Under the pieces are notes generated by a model that saw nothing but the letters and a program-made list of their open reading frames with translations, was not told where the DNA came from and did not search any database. Source: Candidatus Omnitrophota bacterium (lineage in GTDB: Bacteria > Hinthialibacterota > Hinthialibacteria > Hinthialibacterales > Hinthialibacteraceae). Taken from it: DNA of 38,636 nt. Shown here in pieces: positions 25,119 to 33,789 of this stretch; the stretch's first letter is position 1; every line of letters begins with the position of its first letter. The translations under genes were made by a program, and so were the position numbers. The stretch spans positions 1-38,636 of the forward strand of contig JBFMBP010000096.1 of NCBI GenBank assembly GCA_040755155.1, in the 5' to 3' direction.

Positions 25119-25164
25119 ATAAAAAAAACCGCTGAAATGGGACCGAAGTACCAAGACAGCGGTT
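25119..25164 (-). terminator. Terminator of the sigma factor gene
   Basis: On the minus strand aaccgctg pairs perfectly with cagcggtt (25127-25134 and 25157-25164), followed by a run of T. It lies about 65 bases after the sigma gene stop. Confidence 0.8.
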
Positions 25165-25227
25165 GGGGAGGAAAAGATTCGGTTTTAGGTTTAGTTCTAA
25201 GTCTTAAAAAATCAATTATTAATGTTC

Positions 25228-26058
25228 TTAAACCGCCTGAACGAAGGCGCGGAGGCCGCACTCTAATTCGGGATCGCGCAATTTCGCCAGGGCTTGCGAT
25301 TGAATCTGGCGTACGCCTTCCGCCGACAAACCCAGTTTGCGTCCGGCTTTGCGTAAGCTTACGGGATCGTCTTCATCCAAGCCGAACCGGCAGCGCAAGA
25401 CTTCCTGTTCTTTTTGAGTCAGGATGCCTAACGCCTTGCTCACGCTTTTTGTTAATTCATCGATCCATAATTTATGCCGCAAAGGATCGGCGTCGTCCAC
25501 TTCAAGCCGGTCCTCGATGGTTTGTCCTTCTTCGTCCTCGACGTGGATGGAAAGCGTCGTAGTGCTAAGGTTATAGATATATTGCACTTTGGCTTCATCC
25601 ATTCCTATCGATTTTGCGATTTCCTTATATGTGGGCTTTCGGCCATTGCTTTTGATGAAACCGTATTCGAAATTCTTGATCTTTTTCAGAATCCCGACCT
25701 TGTTGATGGGGATAGTAACGGTTCTGGATTTCTGTTCGATTGCTCTTTGCATATAAAGCCGGATCCACCAAGCGGCATAGGAGACCAAGCGGCAATTTTT
25801 ATCAGGATCGAAGCGATCGATCGCCTCGATTAAGCCCAGGTTGCCCTCTTGGATCAAATCGGCGACCGAAAAACCCTGGTTGCGGAACGTTAGCGCCATT
25901 CGAACGATAAACCTTTGATTCGCTTCGATTAAAAGTCCGCGCGCTTCCGCATCGCCTTTAACGGCTTTTAGAATCAATTCTCTTTCTTCATCCGGCTTTA
26001 AGGGTTTATGTTTGATTCCTTTAAGTTGCCTTTTTACAGAAATGCCATCGTAGGACAT
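25228..26058 (-). CDS. RNA polymerase sigma-70 family factor
   Basis: The 276-aa protein carries sigma regions 2, 3 and 4. Region 2 spans about residues 40-110 and includes LLIEANQRFIVRMALTF, then VADLIQEGNLGLIEAIDRFDPD and the -10 melting segment SYAAWWIRLYMQRAI. Region 3 (about 125-180) has GRKPTYKEIAKSIGM. Region 4 (about 213-265) has LTQKEQEVLRCRFGL and the helix-turn-helix GRKLGLSAEGVRQIQSQALAKLR. It lacks region 1.1 and the usual region 1.2 start, so it is a non-housekeeping group 2/3 type factor. The region 4 recognition helix differs from the usual housekeeping RpoD form ERVRQIE. A gggag site precedes the ATG. It has its own terminator and no anti-sigma gene next to it. Confidence 0.9.
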   Translation of the reverse strand: MSYDGISVKRQLKGIKHKPLKPDEERELILKAVKGDAEARGLLIEANQRFIVRMALTFRNQGFSVADLIQEGNLGLIEAIDRFDPDKNCRLVSYAAWWIRLYMQRAIEQKSRTVTIPINKVGILKKIKNFEYGFIKSNGRKPTYKEIAKSIGMDEAKVQYIYNLSTTTLSIHVEDEEGQTIEDRLEVDDADPLRHKLWIDELTKSVSKALGILTQKEQEVLRCRFGLDEDDPVSLRKAGRKLGLSAEGVRQIQSQALAKLRDPELECGLRAFVQAV

Positions 26059-26190
26059 GGCCAGTCTCCCCTCTTCGTGACTACTTTCCTTTTGGACTTA
26101 AAATGCAAAACAGAACAATTGAAATTCAAGGCTTCCGTATATAGAGTGTCGAAAAGGGGGGGAAAGTTGGAAAAAAAATCGGGGGGAGAG

Positions 26191-26215
26191 AAAAAAACGA
26201 CCGCAGATCGCGGTC
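26191..26215 (-). terminator. Terminator of the AT-rich gene pair
   Basis: On the minus strand gaccgc and gcggtc pair perfectly over a 5-base loop (26199-26215), followed by seven T. It ends the 26993-to-26252 transcript. Confidence 0.8.
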
Positions 26216-26251
26216 CATTACTATTTCAATTTAAGAAAAAATAAATTTACT

Positions 26252-26713
26252 TTATTTTTTTATTAACTGTCCAATACCGATTCCTCCAAATACAAGGGCG
26301 ATAATCTCTAAAATTTTATAATAAATTTCAGCGCTATCTCTAACTAAATAAACCGTTAAAAAAACAAATAGTAAAAGGGAAATGATGACGTAGATCAAAT
26401 TATAATTTCTTTGGTTATTTGCATAACGAAACTGTCTTTCGTTATCCTCTCGCACTGAATCAAGGATTTTATCAATATGTTGCTCCGTCATTTTTTCGGC
26501 TAGTTTATTTGCAAAAACATCCGTATGCGATATCGCCGATTGTTTTGAGGAGGTTATCGATAGGAAGAATTCTCGAATTTGAGGTGGTAAATTTTTAACG
26601 ATCTCCGCATCTTTTTCCGAAATCGATTTTTCTTCTTTCTCTTCTTGGTTATTTTTAATTAAGTGCTTTTCTTCCTTATTATTTTTAGCATTTTTTTCTT
26701 CTTTACCGCTCAT
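26252..26713 (-). CDS. Two-helix membrane protein, DUF2335-like, AT-rich
   Basis: The 153-aa protein has a very charged Lys/Glu/Asn N-terminus (about 1-40). An amphipathic, probably coiled-coil region follows (about 60-105), and two hydrophobic helices lie at the C-terminus (YVIISLLLFVFLTVYLV and ILEIIALVFGGIGIGQLI). The layout of a helical region then two C-terminal spans is reminiscent of DUF2335-type membrane proteins, but similarity is weak. The gene is AT-rich relative to its neighbours. A gagg site precedes its ATG, and it starts 13 bases after the stop of the partner gene, so the two form an operon with a shared terminator. Confidence 0.6.
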   Translation of the reverse strand: MSGKEEKNAKNNKEEKHLIKNNQEEKEEKSISEKDAEIVKNLPPQIREFFLSITSSKQSAISHTDVFANKLAEKMTEQHIDKILDSVREDNERQFRYANNQRNYNLIYVIISLLLFVFLTVYLVRDSAEIYYKILEIIALVFGGIGIGQLIKK

Positions 26714-26726
26714 CGCCGACCTCGTT

Positions 26727-26993
26727 TCATGTCAAATAAGTGGAAAATGGATTTTGGAAAAATTTATTCACTCTCGACTGAAATTCGTTTTGAATATACA
26801 TAGATAAAGACAATTTCATCAAAGTAGCGAATTCATCTTTACTTAATAATCCATTATTATGTAGATAAGACAATGAATTTATTTTTTCTTTAAATTCGGA
26901 GAAATCCGAATTCGACGGAAAGGTTGTATTTTCCACAGAAATCTTAGGGGAATTTATATTACGAAAGAACATATCTTTCACCTCTTTCATCAT
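26727..26993 (-). CDS. Small unknown protein, 88 aa, partner of the membrane protein
   Basis: The 88-residue protein has no membrane segment. The middle (about 42-65, LSYLHNNGLLSKDEFATLMKLSL) resembles a SHOCT-type short helical hairpin, a module often at protein ends. The rest is low complexity with many Asn, Ser and Phe. The start is one of two adjacent ATG codons after a gggaaa site. It is the first gene of the AT-rich pair. Function unknown. Confidence 0.5.
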   Translation of the reverse strand: MMKEVKDMFFRNINSPKISVENTTFPSNSDFSEFKEKINSLSYLHNNGLLSKDEFATLMKLSLSMYIQNEFQSRVNKFFQNPFSTYLT

Positions 26994-27208
26994 TTTTTTC
27001 CCATATATTGTAGAAGGGCATGAAAAAAAATTTATTAAATCTCATTCTATTCTTCGGTATGAGTGATTTGGTTCTTTAATCTTTAGTAATAATTATAACT
27101 TGGAATTTATAACAAAAAAAATCGAGGAAATCAAGATTTTATTTTTACCTGGAATCATTAAGCAAAATTCGTGCCGGATTTCTTGGCTTTAGATAAAACT
27201 CCTGGATA

Positions 27209-27958
27209 TTAAGGTCTCATGGATTTTACTGTGGAATGAAAGCCGTTGACGGCCGCCAAAACGCCTCCAGCGATTCCGCCATAGGTCATTCCCGTCAGCA
27301 AGAGGATAGTCATGCTGGGAAGCATGATGCCGGTCAGCTGGCCGACATAATGGTGGTTGCTAGTATAGAACGCGGAAAAATCGGAAGAGATAAAAGTGCC
27401 TGATAGAACGAAAACGATGGTAAATACCGCATGAAATGCGCCAACGCCGAAGCCTAAGAGTGCGGCGCGGCTGTTCGTTCGGTTGCGATCTGGCAGGAAT
27501 TTGTAAAATAAATAGTAAGTTCCAAAAAAAATCACGAGGAGGGGAAGGAAAACGATCATGCGGATATTTTCATATTGCATTTCGACAATCCAATGCAGGG
27601 CGTTGACGATGGAATAAAAATACAAGCCGGTTCCCAACGCTCCCGTACGGGAAAACAACGATTCGTTGGCTCCTACGGCGTAAGCGGAAAGACGGTAGTA
27701 ATGGGGGCTGAAATGTTCGACGCCATTCTCGTCCGTTGAACGTACTCCTGCAAAAACCAATCCCGCGTAATCGATTTGTATGACGGCGACGATCATCAAG
27801 AGATATCCGCACATAAAAATAACCAGACTTACAACGGCGCATGCAGCGAGAAAACGTCGGAGATCGAAGGGAGTTTCTTCAACGGTTGAGGAATGCGCCT
27901 TATCTTTCGGAAAAGCAACGGGTATCGTATCGGTGCGTTTTATGGTTTTATTTTTCAT
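27209..27958 (-). CDS. Unknown multi-pass membrane protein, 249 aa
   Basis: The protein has a polar N-terminus (about 1-35) and about five hydrophobic segments: near 37-60 (ACAVVSLVIFMCGYLLMIVAV), 100-120, 134-155, 167-190 and 207-235. A loop of about 40 residues after the first span carries the YYRLSAYAVGANESLF motif and probably faces outside. I recognise no family. It stands alone, downstream of the NSS transporter genes on the same strand, with nearly 200 bases between, so it need not be co-transcribed. Confidence 0.7.
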   Translation of the reverse strand: MKNKTIKRTDTIPVAFPKDKAHSSTVEETPFDLRRFLAACAVVSLVIFMCGYLLMIVAVIQIDYAGLVFAGVRSTDENGVEHFSPHYYRLSAYAVGANESLFSRTGALGTGLYFYSIVNALHWIVEMQYENIRMIVFLPLLVIFFGTYYLFYKFLPDRNRTNSRAALLGFGVGAFHAVFTIVFVLSGTFISSDFSAFYTSNHHYVGQLTGIMLPSMTILLLTGMTYGGIAGGVLAAVNGFHSTVKSMRP

Positions 27959-28150
27959 AATCGGGAAGATTCATTTTCTAGCATTGAACAACCCGGACAT
28001 CATACCGCTATTGCCGAAAAGTCAGAAGGTCTTAGTCGCTTCACCGCAGAAGGAAGAAACCATCCGCCAGCCGCCGGCTTTTTCTACTAACGAACTGTAT
28101 AGAGTTAACATAACGAAAAAAACGAGACGGCGGCGCTTTTGTTATTGCTT

Positions 28151-28351
28151 TTAGCCATTATCCCCGTTTTCATCCTTATCGTTCAGGTCGTGCGTATCGA
28201 TATCCAGCGGCGCATGCATGTGTTCCCGTTGAAGGATCAATACGCGATAAAAACAAAACGCCGTCAAACCAATGACGATAATATTCGATAGTAAGAAAAT
28301 GATCCAACCTAAATTCGTCATTCCTACGGATTCGTTGAGCGCTGGTTCCAT
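28151..28351 (-). CDS. Small subunit of NSS-family transporter (MetS-like)
   Basis: A 66-residue single-span protein: one helix (WIIFLLSNIIVIGLTAFCFYRVL) followed by a charged, Asp-rich tail (DIDTHDLNDKDEN). It lies 57 bases downstream of the sodium symporter on the same strand with a strong ggaaaggag site. Such single-helix partners follow NSS transporters in many bacteria; MetS, partner of MetP, is the known example and is needed for full transport activity. The assignment rests on position, size and topology more than on sequence. Confidence 0.7.
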   Translation of the reverse strand: MEPALNESVGMTNLGWIIFLLSNIIVIGLTAFCFYRVLILQREHMHAPLDIDTHDLNDKDENGDNG

Positions 28352-28408
28352 GAGCGCGTCTCCTTTCCGGCGCCTTCATTCCTTCGTCGCGTCATTACGG
28401 ACAAACGA

Positions 28409-30190
28409 TCACTCTTCCTGTTCCACGGTTATCTTTTTATAAGCGCGATATTGCCGCTGCATGCGGGGCCACGCCAACGATTGCAGCAAGATGAGCATGA
28501 AAAAGAACACGATCATGCAAAAGATAGTGATATTTTGCAACGGCGCATTCTTGATGGTTTTCTCGACGGCGTCGTATTGATCCTGCAGCTTCGCCAACGT
28601 CTCCGGCGGCATTGGCTGTTTCAAGACGCCGGCCAGTTGCGTTTTCAAATCCTCAAATCGCCGGATGGAATCCATATCCATCGCAATATCGGAGGGAAGA
28701 ACTTCTACGATCGCTTGCTTCGCTTCGCGCAACGGCTTGCCCGGCGCATCGTAAAACCACCAGCCGAGGAGGGCGAAGAGAAACAGCGGCGTAATGTAGG
28801 TAATAACGAATCCAAAGACTTTGGGCAGCGGCATATCGGCGCCATAGGACGCCTCCTTCACGCCGTTGGACACTTTCAACATGAAGATGAAAACGAAAAC
28901 CTCGAAAAGCGCGAGGAGAGGAATTCCGATATTCGACGTATACGTATCCACCGTATCCATCACCGTTAAGCCGTGAGAAATAATAATCGCATTCGCGCCG
29001 AGAAAGGTTATCAAGCCGAGAATCGTAACGGATGCGCGTCGGTTAAGCCCAAATCCCTCTTCGAAAAAGGCGATGGCCGGTTGCAGCATGGAGAGCGAAG
29101 AAGTGATTCCCGCCAGGAAAAGCAGAACATAGAAGCAAGCGCCGAATATTACTCCACCTGGCATCATGTCGAAAATATGGGGCATGACGACGAATCCCAG
29201 GCCGAAGGTCCCTTCTTCAGCTACTGCCGCCATTTGGGCGGTTCCTAAAAAAATCAACGCAGCGGGAATGACCATCAATCCGCCCAGGCAGACCTCGCAA
29301 AATTCGTTGGTCGCGCTGGCGGTGAGGCCGGAAAGCACGACGTCGTCTTTTTTCGTCAGATAGCTGGCGTAAGTTACGATGATGCCAAAACCAACCGACA
29401 GCGAGAAGAATATCTGACCGCAGGCGGCGATCCATACCGCCGGATCTTTCAATTGTTCCCAATGGGGATTCCACATAAAGCCCAAACCGTTGACGACATT
29501 CTGTTCGGGATGGGCCGGATTGGGCGTTCCCAGCGTGACGACTCGCAAAACGACGATAACGGCCATGATGACCAAAAGCGGCATAGCGATACGGCAAAAA
29601 TACTCGATTCCTTTGGAAAGCCCCCGATACACCAAATAAAAATTGGCGAGGAACGTGAAAAGGAAAAAGCCATACGTGACGGTCAAACCAGTGAAAAAGT
29701 ACGCGACAGGTTCATCCGAACTGTAGGTGAATTCCTGAAAAAAAACGGCGTAGGCATTATCGACGGCGCTCTCTTTGAGATTAAGCGCGCCGGATATGGA
29801 AAACCAGGCATAGGCCAGGCACCACGATTCCACATAGACGTAATACATGAAAATAACAATAGGGACGAAGAGTCCCAACGCGCCGACATAGCGAATGCGG
29901 CTATTGCCGCAGAGTATGCCAAAAATGCCTGGAGAAGAGGAAAGACCGGAAAGCCTTCCGGCGCGGCGGCCCATGATCCACTCCGCCCAGCATATTGGAA
30001 TTCCCAAAAGGACGAAGGAAAGAAAATAGGGGATCATAAAAGCGCCGCCCCCATTTTGCACGGCGACTCCGGGGAAACGTAAAAAGTTGCCCAACCCGAC
30101 GGCGCTGCCCGCCACTGCCAGAATGACGCCGAGTTTGCTGCCCCAACTCTCGCGTCCGGCGAATTCGTTGAATTCCTTTTTCTCTGCCAT
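28409..30190 (-). CDS. Sodium-dependent NSS/SNF family transporter
   Basis: The 593-aa protein is a twelve-helix LeuT-fold symporter that couples Na+ to uptake of an amino acid or related compound. The N-terminal signature is complete: W-G-S-K-L-G-V-I-L-A-V-A-G-S-A-V-G-L-G-N-F-L-R-F-P and NGGGAFMIPYF. The unwound-helix motif GAFM and the helix 6 FSLSVGFG region match the substrate and Na+ sites. It ends with a long extracellular or periplasmic loop (about 490-555) before the last helix, longer than in LeuT. It is followed by a MetS-like small subunit, as in bacterial methionine/alanine NSS systems. The exact substrate is not determined. Confidence 0.93.
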   Translation of the reverse strand: MAEKKEFNEFAGRESWGSKLGVILAVAGSAVGLGNFLRFPGVAVQNGGGAFMIPYFLSFVLLGIPICWAEWIMGRRAGRLSGLSSSPGIFGILCGNSRIRYVGALGLFVPIVIFMYYVYVESWCLAYAWFSISGALNLKESAVDNAYAVFFQEFTYSSDEPVAYFFTGLTVTYGFFLFTFLANFYLVYRGLSKGIEYFCRIAMPLLVIMAVIVVLRVVTLGTPNPAHPEQNVVNGLGFMWNPHWEQLKDPAVWIAACGQIFFSLSVGFGIIVTYASYLTKKDDVVLSGLTASATNEFCEVCLGGLMVIPAALIFLGTAQMAAVAEEGTFGLGFVVMPHIFDMMPGGVIFGACFYVLLFLAGITSSLSMLQPAIAFFEEGFGLNRRASVTILGLITFLGANAIIISHGLTVMDTVDTYTSNIGIPLLALFEVFVFIFMLKVSNGVKEASYGADMPLPKVFGFVITYITPLFLFALLGWWFYDAPGKPLREAKQAIVEVLPSDIAMDMDSIRRFEDLKTQLAGVLKQPMPPETLAKLQDQYDAVEKTIKNAPLQNITIFCMIVFFFMLILLQSLAWPRMQRQYRAYKKITVEQEE

Positions 30191-30285
30191 CGTTTATCCT
30201 CCCGGCATCCCTGGCGCAGGTTGTTCACTCACTCCGCTTAATCTTTTTGTAACATGAACGCCCTCTCAATGGCAAGGCGTAAAGC

Positions 30286-30316
<31 letters not shown>

Positions 30317-30377
30317 AAAAGTGGGATGATTCAACGGGGAATTCAAAGATGGGAAAAAAAAATTTGCAGTTACCTCT

Positions 30378-30410
30378 GGTGGGCTACGCTTCGCTTTGAT
30401 CCCACCCTAC
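30378..30410. repeat. Hairpin repeat D, copy 2
   Basis: Identical to 21008-21040 except one base (t for g in the right stem). It lies just after the end of the gamma-carbonic anhydrase gene. Confidence 0.85.
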
Positions 30411-30428
30411 AAACTCCCAGTCTTTTAG

Positions 30429-31007
30429 TCACCCAGTTACCCTGTCTTCTTGTCTGTATTCTCCGGCTAATTCTACATATTTCAGCGCGAAGGCGGATTG
30501 CTTTATGCGTTCATCTTCCGTCAACTCGCGTATTACCTTTCCCGGCGAGCCGAGTACCAGGCTGTACGGCGGAATGACAGTTCCTTGCGTTACTAGCGTT
30601 CCCGCGCCGATTACCGAGCCGTTCCCGATCACGGCGCCGTCCAGGACGATCGCTCCCATGCCGATGAGGCAGCTGTCTTCTACGGTGCAGGCGTGTAAAA
30701 TCGCCAGGTGGCCGACGACTACATAGCGGCCTACTATGCAAGGCGCGCCGGTTCCCACATGCAGTACGCTATTGTCCTGGATATTGCTGCCTTCTCCCAC
30801 TTCCACCGCCGCGATATCGCCGCGCAGCGCCGCTCCGAACCAGACGCTGACGTTATCGCCCAGTATGACCTCGCCGATAATCGAGGCGTTGGGCGCCAGA
30901 AAAACGTTCTCTCCGATAATCGGCGTTTTTTCTCGAAAAGGGATAACCAAACCACCCCCGGCGAGGCTTTCGGGCAATGGTAGATTCATGGGATTTTGTA
31001 TATTCAT
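30429..31007 (-). CDS. Gamma-carbonic anhydrase family protein
   Basis: The 192-aa protein is a left-handed beta-helix with repeating [LIV]-G-x-x-x-x imperfect hexapeptides. It has the three conserved metal His positions of the gamma class: NIQDNSVLH, and the pair in VVVGHLAILHACTVED. Other family features are WFGAALRGD, LIGMGAIVLDGAVIG, IGAGTLVTQGTVIPP and SLVLGSPGKVIREL. It is a trimeric, probably zinc- or iron-binding enzyme or a structural relative such as YrdA. Activity is not assured because many family members lack it. It is convergent to the esterase gene's neighbours and probably monocistronic. Confidence 0.9.
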   Translation of the reverse strand: MNIQNPMNLPLPESLAGGGLVIPFREKTPIIGENVFLAPNASIIGEVILGDNVSVWFGAALRGDIAAVEVGEGSNIQDNSVLHVGTGAPCIVGRYVVVGHLAILHACTVEDSCLIGMGAIVLDGAVIGNGSVIGAGTLVTQGTVIPPYSLVLGSPGKVIRELTEDERIKQSAFALKYVELAGEYRQEDRVTG

Positions 31008-31109
31008 CGCATTCGATCCTCGATCGATCCTTGATTATTGGGAATAATATATCTTAATAAATCCTGATATGCGCGATGAAGAGTAGATTGGAGTTGTTTT
31101 CGCGTCGTT

Positions 31110-31275
31110 TGAATCACGAAAGCACGAAATGAAAAAGAAAAGCACGAAAAAAACAAATAGCGCTAGTGATCGCGCCGTTAAAAGGATTTTTCCGTGAAAT
31201 CCCAAAGAATCCGCGATATACGTGATTCAAAAATTTCGTGGAATTCGAGTAATTTCGCGTCTTCGTGATTCAAAA
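31110..31275. repeat. Long palindromic repeat A, copy 3
   Basis: Starts tgaatcacgaaagcacgaaa, ends ttcgtgattcaaaac. It shares tttttccgtg, cgtgattca and aaatttcgtggaattcgag with the other copies. The left 26 bases (cgtcgtttgaatcacgaaa onward) are nearly identical to copy 2. Confidence 0.8.
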
Positions 31276-31310
31276 CGGCTAATCGTAATAGACTCATTCT
31301 ACTTTCTATC

Positions 31311-31327
31311 GCGCCTAACATGAGTGA
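31311..31327. repeat. Degenerate terminal motif (gcgcctaacatgagtga)
   Basis: Matches GCGTAACATGAGTTA with small changes. It is the right-hand terminal repeat type of B elements but stands beside repeat A copy 3. Confidence 0.4.
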
Positions 31328-31375
31328 ATCATAATCGCAATGGGATTAAATTATCGAGCAGGAAAAGGAGTAACT

Positions 31376-32374
31376 ATGGCTTCGTTTAGGATGTTGACTA
31401 GGAAATATTCGTTCACCATTCTCGCCGCATTCGCACTTCTCTGGATTGGATCGTACGGTTTCGCGCAAGATGCGCCGCCCATGCCGAAGGGTTTCGAAAG
31501 CGAAGAGGCGTTGAAGGCGGCGTTGTTAATGGGGCAAATTAAAATAATTGACGCCGCCCACGTTACGGTTCCCGACACGGTTGAAGAGATCAAGGATATC
31601 GAATACGGCAAAGTGGGCGACCGTTCGCTGCAATTGGACCTGTACGTGCCCAAAAATCTTACAAAACCGGTTCCAGTCATCGTTTTCATTCACGGCGGCG
31701 CCTGGAAAAGCGGCAAGCGCTCTGACATGAAATTCTACACTGTAGATTACGCCGCCAAGGGTTATGTTACGGCGACGATTTCCTATCGTTTTACGCAGGA
31801 AGCAATCTTCCCGGCGGCGGTTCAAGACGCCAAGTGCGCAATTCGTTGGCTGCGCGCCAACGCCAAGAAATACCATATCGATCCCGACAAGATCGGCGTC
31901 AGCGGCAATTCTGCAGGAGGCCATCTTTCGATGATGATTGGGTATTCTTCCGATGCGCCCGAATTGGAAGGGAATGGCGGCAATCCCGGCGTCAGCAGCC
32001 GGGTTCAAGCGGTGGTGGATTTTTACGGTCCGGTGGATATGACCACGCCCTTCGCCCGCAAACAGGGGGTTTTGATAAGCTTTCTGGGAGGAAAAACCTA
32101 CGAGGAAGCGCCGGAACTGTACGTCAAATCCTCGCCGATGACCTATTTAACGCCAGACGATCCCCCAACCGCGATTTTTCATGGAACGATCGACAGCGTC
32201 GTCCCCATCGATCAGGCGGATAGTTTGGCGAAAAAGTTGCAGGAATTGAAAATCCCTTACGTCTATGACCGGTTCGAAGGTTGGATTCACACGATGGATT
32301 TGGCGGAAGCCGTCAACGTCCGCTGCCGATACCAGATGGACAAGTTTTTCGCTAAATATTTGCCGGTGAAATAA
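31376..32374 (+). CDS. Secreted alpha/beta hydrolase (esterase/lipase type)
   Basis: The ATG at 31376 is chosen because a perfect aaaggag lies seven bases upstream; an in-frame ATG at 31340 has no site. The product (332 aa) has a signal peptide (hydrophobic core FTILAAFALLWIGSYGFA, cleaved after FAQ). The alpha/beta-hydrolase domain shows HGGAWKSGK (oxyanion hole), the nucleophile elbow VSGNSAGGHL, the acid in HGTIDSVVP, and the catalytic His in GWIHTMD. This is the BD-FAE/carboxylesterase type of the esterase-lipase superfamily. It probably cleaves short acyl or feruloyl esters outside the cytoplasm. Its 3' end is followed at once by repeat B. Confidence 0.88.
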   Translation: MASFRMLTRKYSFTILAAFALLWIGSYGFAQDAPPMPKGFESEEALKAALLMGQIKIIDAAHVTVPDTVEEIKDIEYGKVGDRSLQLDLYVPKNLTKPVPVIVFIHGGAWKSGKRSDMKFYTVDYAAKGYVTATISYRFTQEAIFPAAVQDAKCAIRWLRANAKKYHIDPDKIGVSGNSAGGHLSMMIGYSSDAPELEGNGGNPGVSSRVQAVVDFYGPVDMTTPFARKQGVLISFLGGKTYEEAPELYVKSSPMTYLTPDDPPTAIFHGTIDSVVPIDQADSLAKKLQELKIPYVYDRFEGWIHTMDLAEAVNVRCRYQMDKFFAKYLPVK

Positions 32375-32386
32375 AAGGAGATAGGA

Positions 32387-32538
32387 GAGCCTCTTGCAAA
32401 ACTCTATAATTCCTCCCCCAATCCTGGGGGAGGTTAGGAGGGGGTTGTCTTAAGTCTAATAAAATCAACCCCCCTCTAACTCCCCCCAAGCTTGGGGGAG
32501 AATTTAAAAGCAGATTTTATTAATTTTGCAAGAGCCTC
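32387..32538. repeat. Composite repeat B, copy 1
   Basis: Core of ~95 bp (32408-32504) bounded by aattcctcccccaatcct and agcttgggggagaattt. It is flanked by 14/15-base terminal inverted repeats GAGCCTCTTGCAAAA (32387-32401) and TTTTGCAAGAGCCTC (32524-32538). Cores elsewhere: 33657-33755, 36108-36193 and 37768-37858. The ends differ from the other copies. Confidence 0.8.
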
Positions 32539-32613
32539 AGGATTTAAGAAGTATGAAAATGAGCAAGTTGAATTTGCCTTTCGCATCCCTCTTTTCCTGG
32601 ATAATAGAAACAA

Positions 32614-32644
32614 AAAAGGCCCGCGCAGATTATGCGGGCCTTTT
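32614..32644 (-). terminator. Terminator of the prepilin-like gene
   Basis: aaaaggcccgc pairs perfectly with gcgggcctttt over a 9-base loop. On the minus strand it ends in a T-run, 21 bases after the gene stop. It could also act on transcripts from the esterase side. Confidence 0.85.
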
Positions 32645-32664
32645 CGCATTCGCGAATTGATTTC

Positions 32665-33315
32665 CTACTCCGTCATTCCACCCGGACCGAAGATGGCGAT
32701 ATCGCCGATGCTGATTAGGCCATTGGTGGGATCGTAGCGGAAGGTGCAATCGTCGCCGTTATTGCCGCAGAGCGCACTCATGTTTACATTGGTTCCAAAC
32801 GATTTGACGAGCCATTGCGTAGAACAATCCTTTTGTCCGGCCATAGCCTCGGCGGGGCCTCTCAACAGAAACGGCTCAAAATAGGCGTAATGGTCGGCGC
32901 ATAAAGCGATGCGGAGGCCGCCACCACTGTTGCCACCCGCATAATTCACTGGTTTCACGCCCACTGGCGTTCCATAGACGTAACGATACCATGTCACGGC
33001 GGCGTAAGCTTCGCCCTGTCCCCCGCCGGTTTTGAGGATATGTCTCGGCGGAAACACGTCCTGGGGTACGTTCGCAATATAAGAAAGGGGCGAAGTCAAC
33101 GCTTGCAATTTGAAGGGCGGAGCGTAGTTGTTGTTGTCTAGATAATACATCTCCTGGGCCGTATAGATCGCCTTGAAATCCGATTTGACCTTGGCCACTT
33201 TCGCCCGCGTCTGGGCGTTGATGAAGTTGGGGACGGCGATGGCCGCCAAAACTCCAATAATGGCGACGACGATTAGCAGTTCGATGAGCGTAAATGCTCT
33301 GCGTCTGGTTGACAT
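32665..33315 (-). CDS. Type II/IV prepilin-like protein (N-terminal methylation motif)
   Basis: The 216-aa protein starts MSTRRRA then FTLIELLIVVAIIGVLAAIAVPNF. This is a class III/type IV-like prepilin leader, cleaved before Phe, with Glu5 and a single hydrophobic helix. The body (from about residue 35) begins AQTRAKVAKVKSDFKAIYTAQEMYYLDN, a pseudopilin alpha-spine. A Cys-bearing beta domain follows, with a Gly-rich loop and a C-terminal block ending SIGDIAIFGPGGMTE. Such proteins form pseudopili of type II secretion or decorate pili and are common in multiple copies in repeat-rich candidate phyla. No secretion genes are adjacent. A gggagg site lies upstream of the ATG, and the gene ends in a good terminator. 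Confidence 0.85.
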   Translation of the reverse strand: MSTRRRAFTLIELLIVVAIIGVLAAIAVPNFINAQTRAKVAKVKSDFKAIYTAQEMYYLDNNNYAPPFKLQALTSPLSYIANVPQDVFPPRHILKTGGGQGEAYAAVTWYRYVYGTPVGVKPVNYAGGNSGGGLRIALCADHYAYFEPFLLRGPAEAMAGQKDCSTQWLVKSFGTNVNMSALCGNNGDDCTFRYDPTNGLISIGDIAIFGPGGMTE

Positions 33316-33789
33316 GCGCGTAAAAACCTCCCGAAGAGTAATTTGGCTTTATAAACAAAGATAGAATTCCAATAATCGTACCACGTCTCGCCCTTTTGTC
33401 GACCCGGAACAGCCTCGCGCAAGACGTTTTCCCGGATATATAGGATAAATGTTTATTGTAACTATGCTATAGGCTTATCGTAAAAAATTGCTAAAAAGGA
33501 TCTGCTTGGGGAAAAAGCGGAGTTGCAATCGAAATGAGGGATTCAAGTGAAATGAATCTCGACTTTCTCCAGATTAAAGCGGTTTATCTTCAAAATGAAA
33601 TCGAATGGGATGGAAATTAGGAATTATACCAATCTGCGTTAAAATTGCAGCTTATAAATTCCCTCGCCCTTTGGGAGAGGGTTAGGGTGAGGGAAATATA
33701 AACCTAATAATATCAACCCTCACCTAACCTCTCCCAATCTTGGGAGAGGAATTTTGAAAACAACAATCTCAATGCATGTTGGAATTACC
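33316..33789. other. Intergenic region with repeat B copy 2
   Basis: No gene seen; AT-rich spacer from 33316 to 33628, then composite repeat B copy 2 up to the ArsR-methyltransferase gene end. Confidence 0.6.
33629..33782. repeat. Composite repeat B, copy 2 (inverted)
   Basis: Core 33657-33755 in the opposite orientation to copies 3 and 4. The flanking arms are weaker: ccaatctgcgttaaaattg (33629-33647) pairs with the complement of caatctcaatgcatgttgg (33764-33782) at about 15 of 19 positions. A possible target duplication, ggaatta, lies outside both arms (33620-33626 and 33781-33787). Confidence 0.7.

Larger units (their letters stand above)
31008..31375. other. Intergenic region with repeat A copy 3
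   Basis: Between divergent genes. It contains palindromic repeat A copy 3 (31110-31275) and, 36 bases to its right, a degenerate copy of the TAACATGAGT terminal motif (31311-31327). No gene is seen. Confidence 0.6.
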
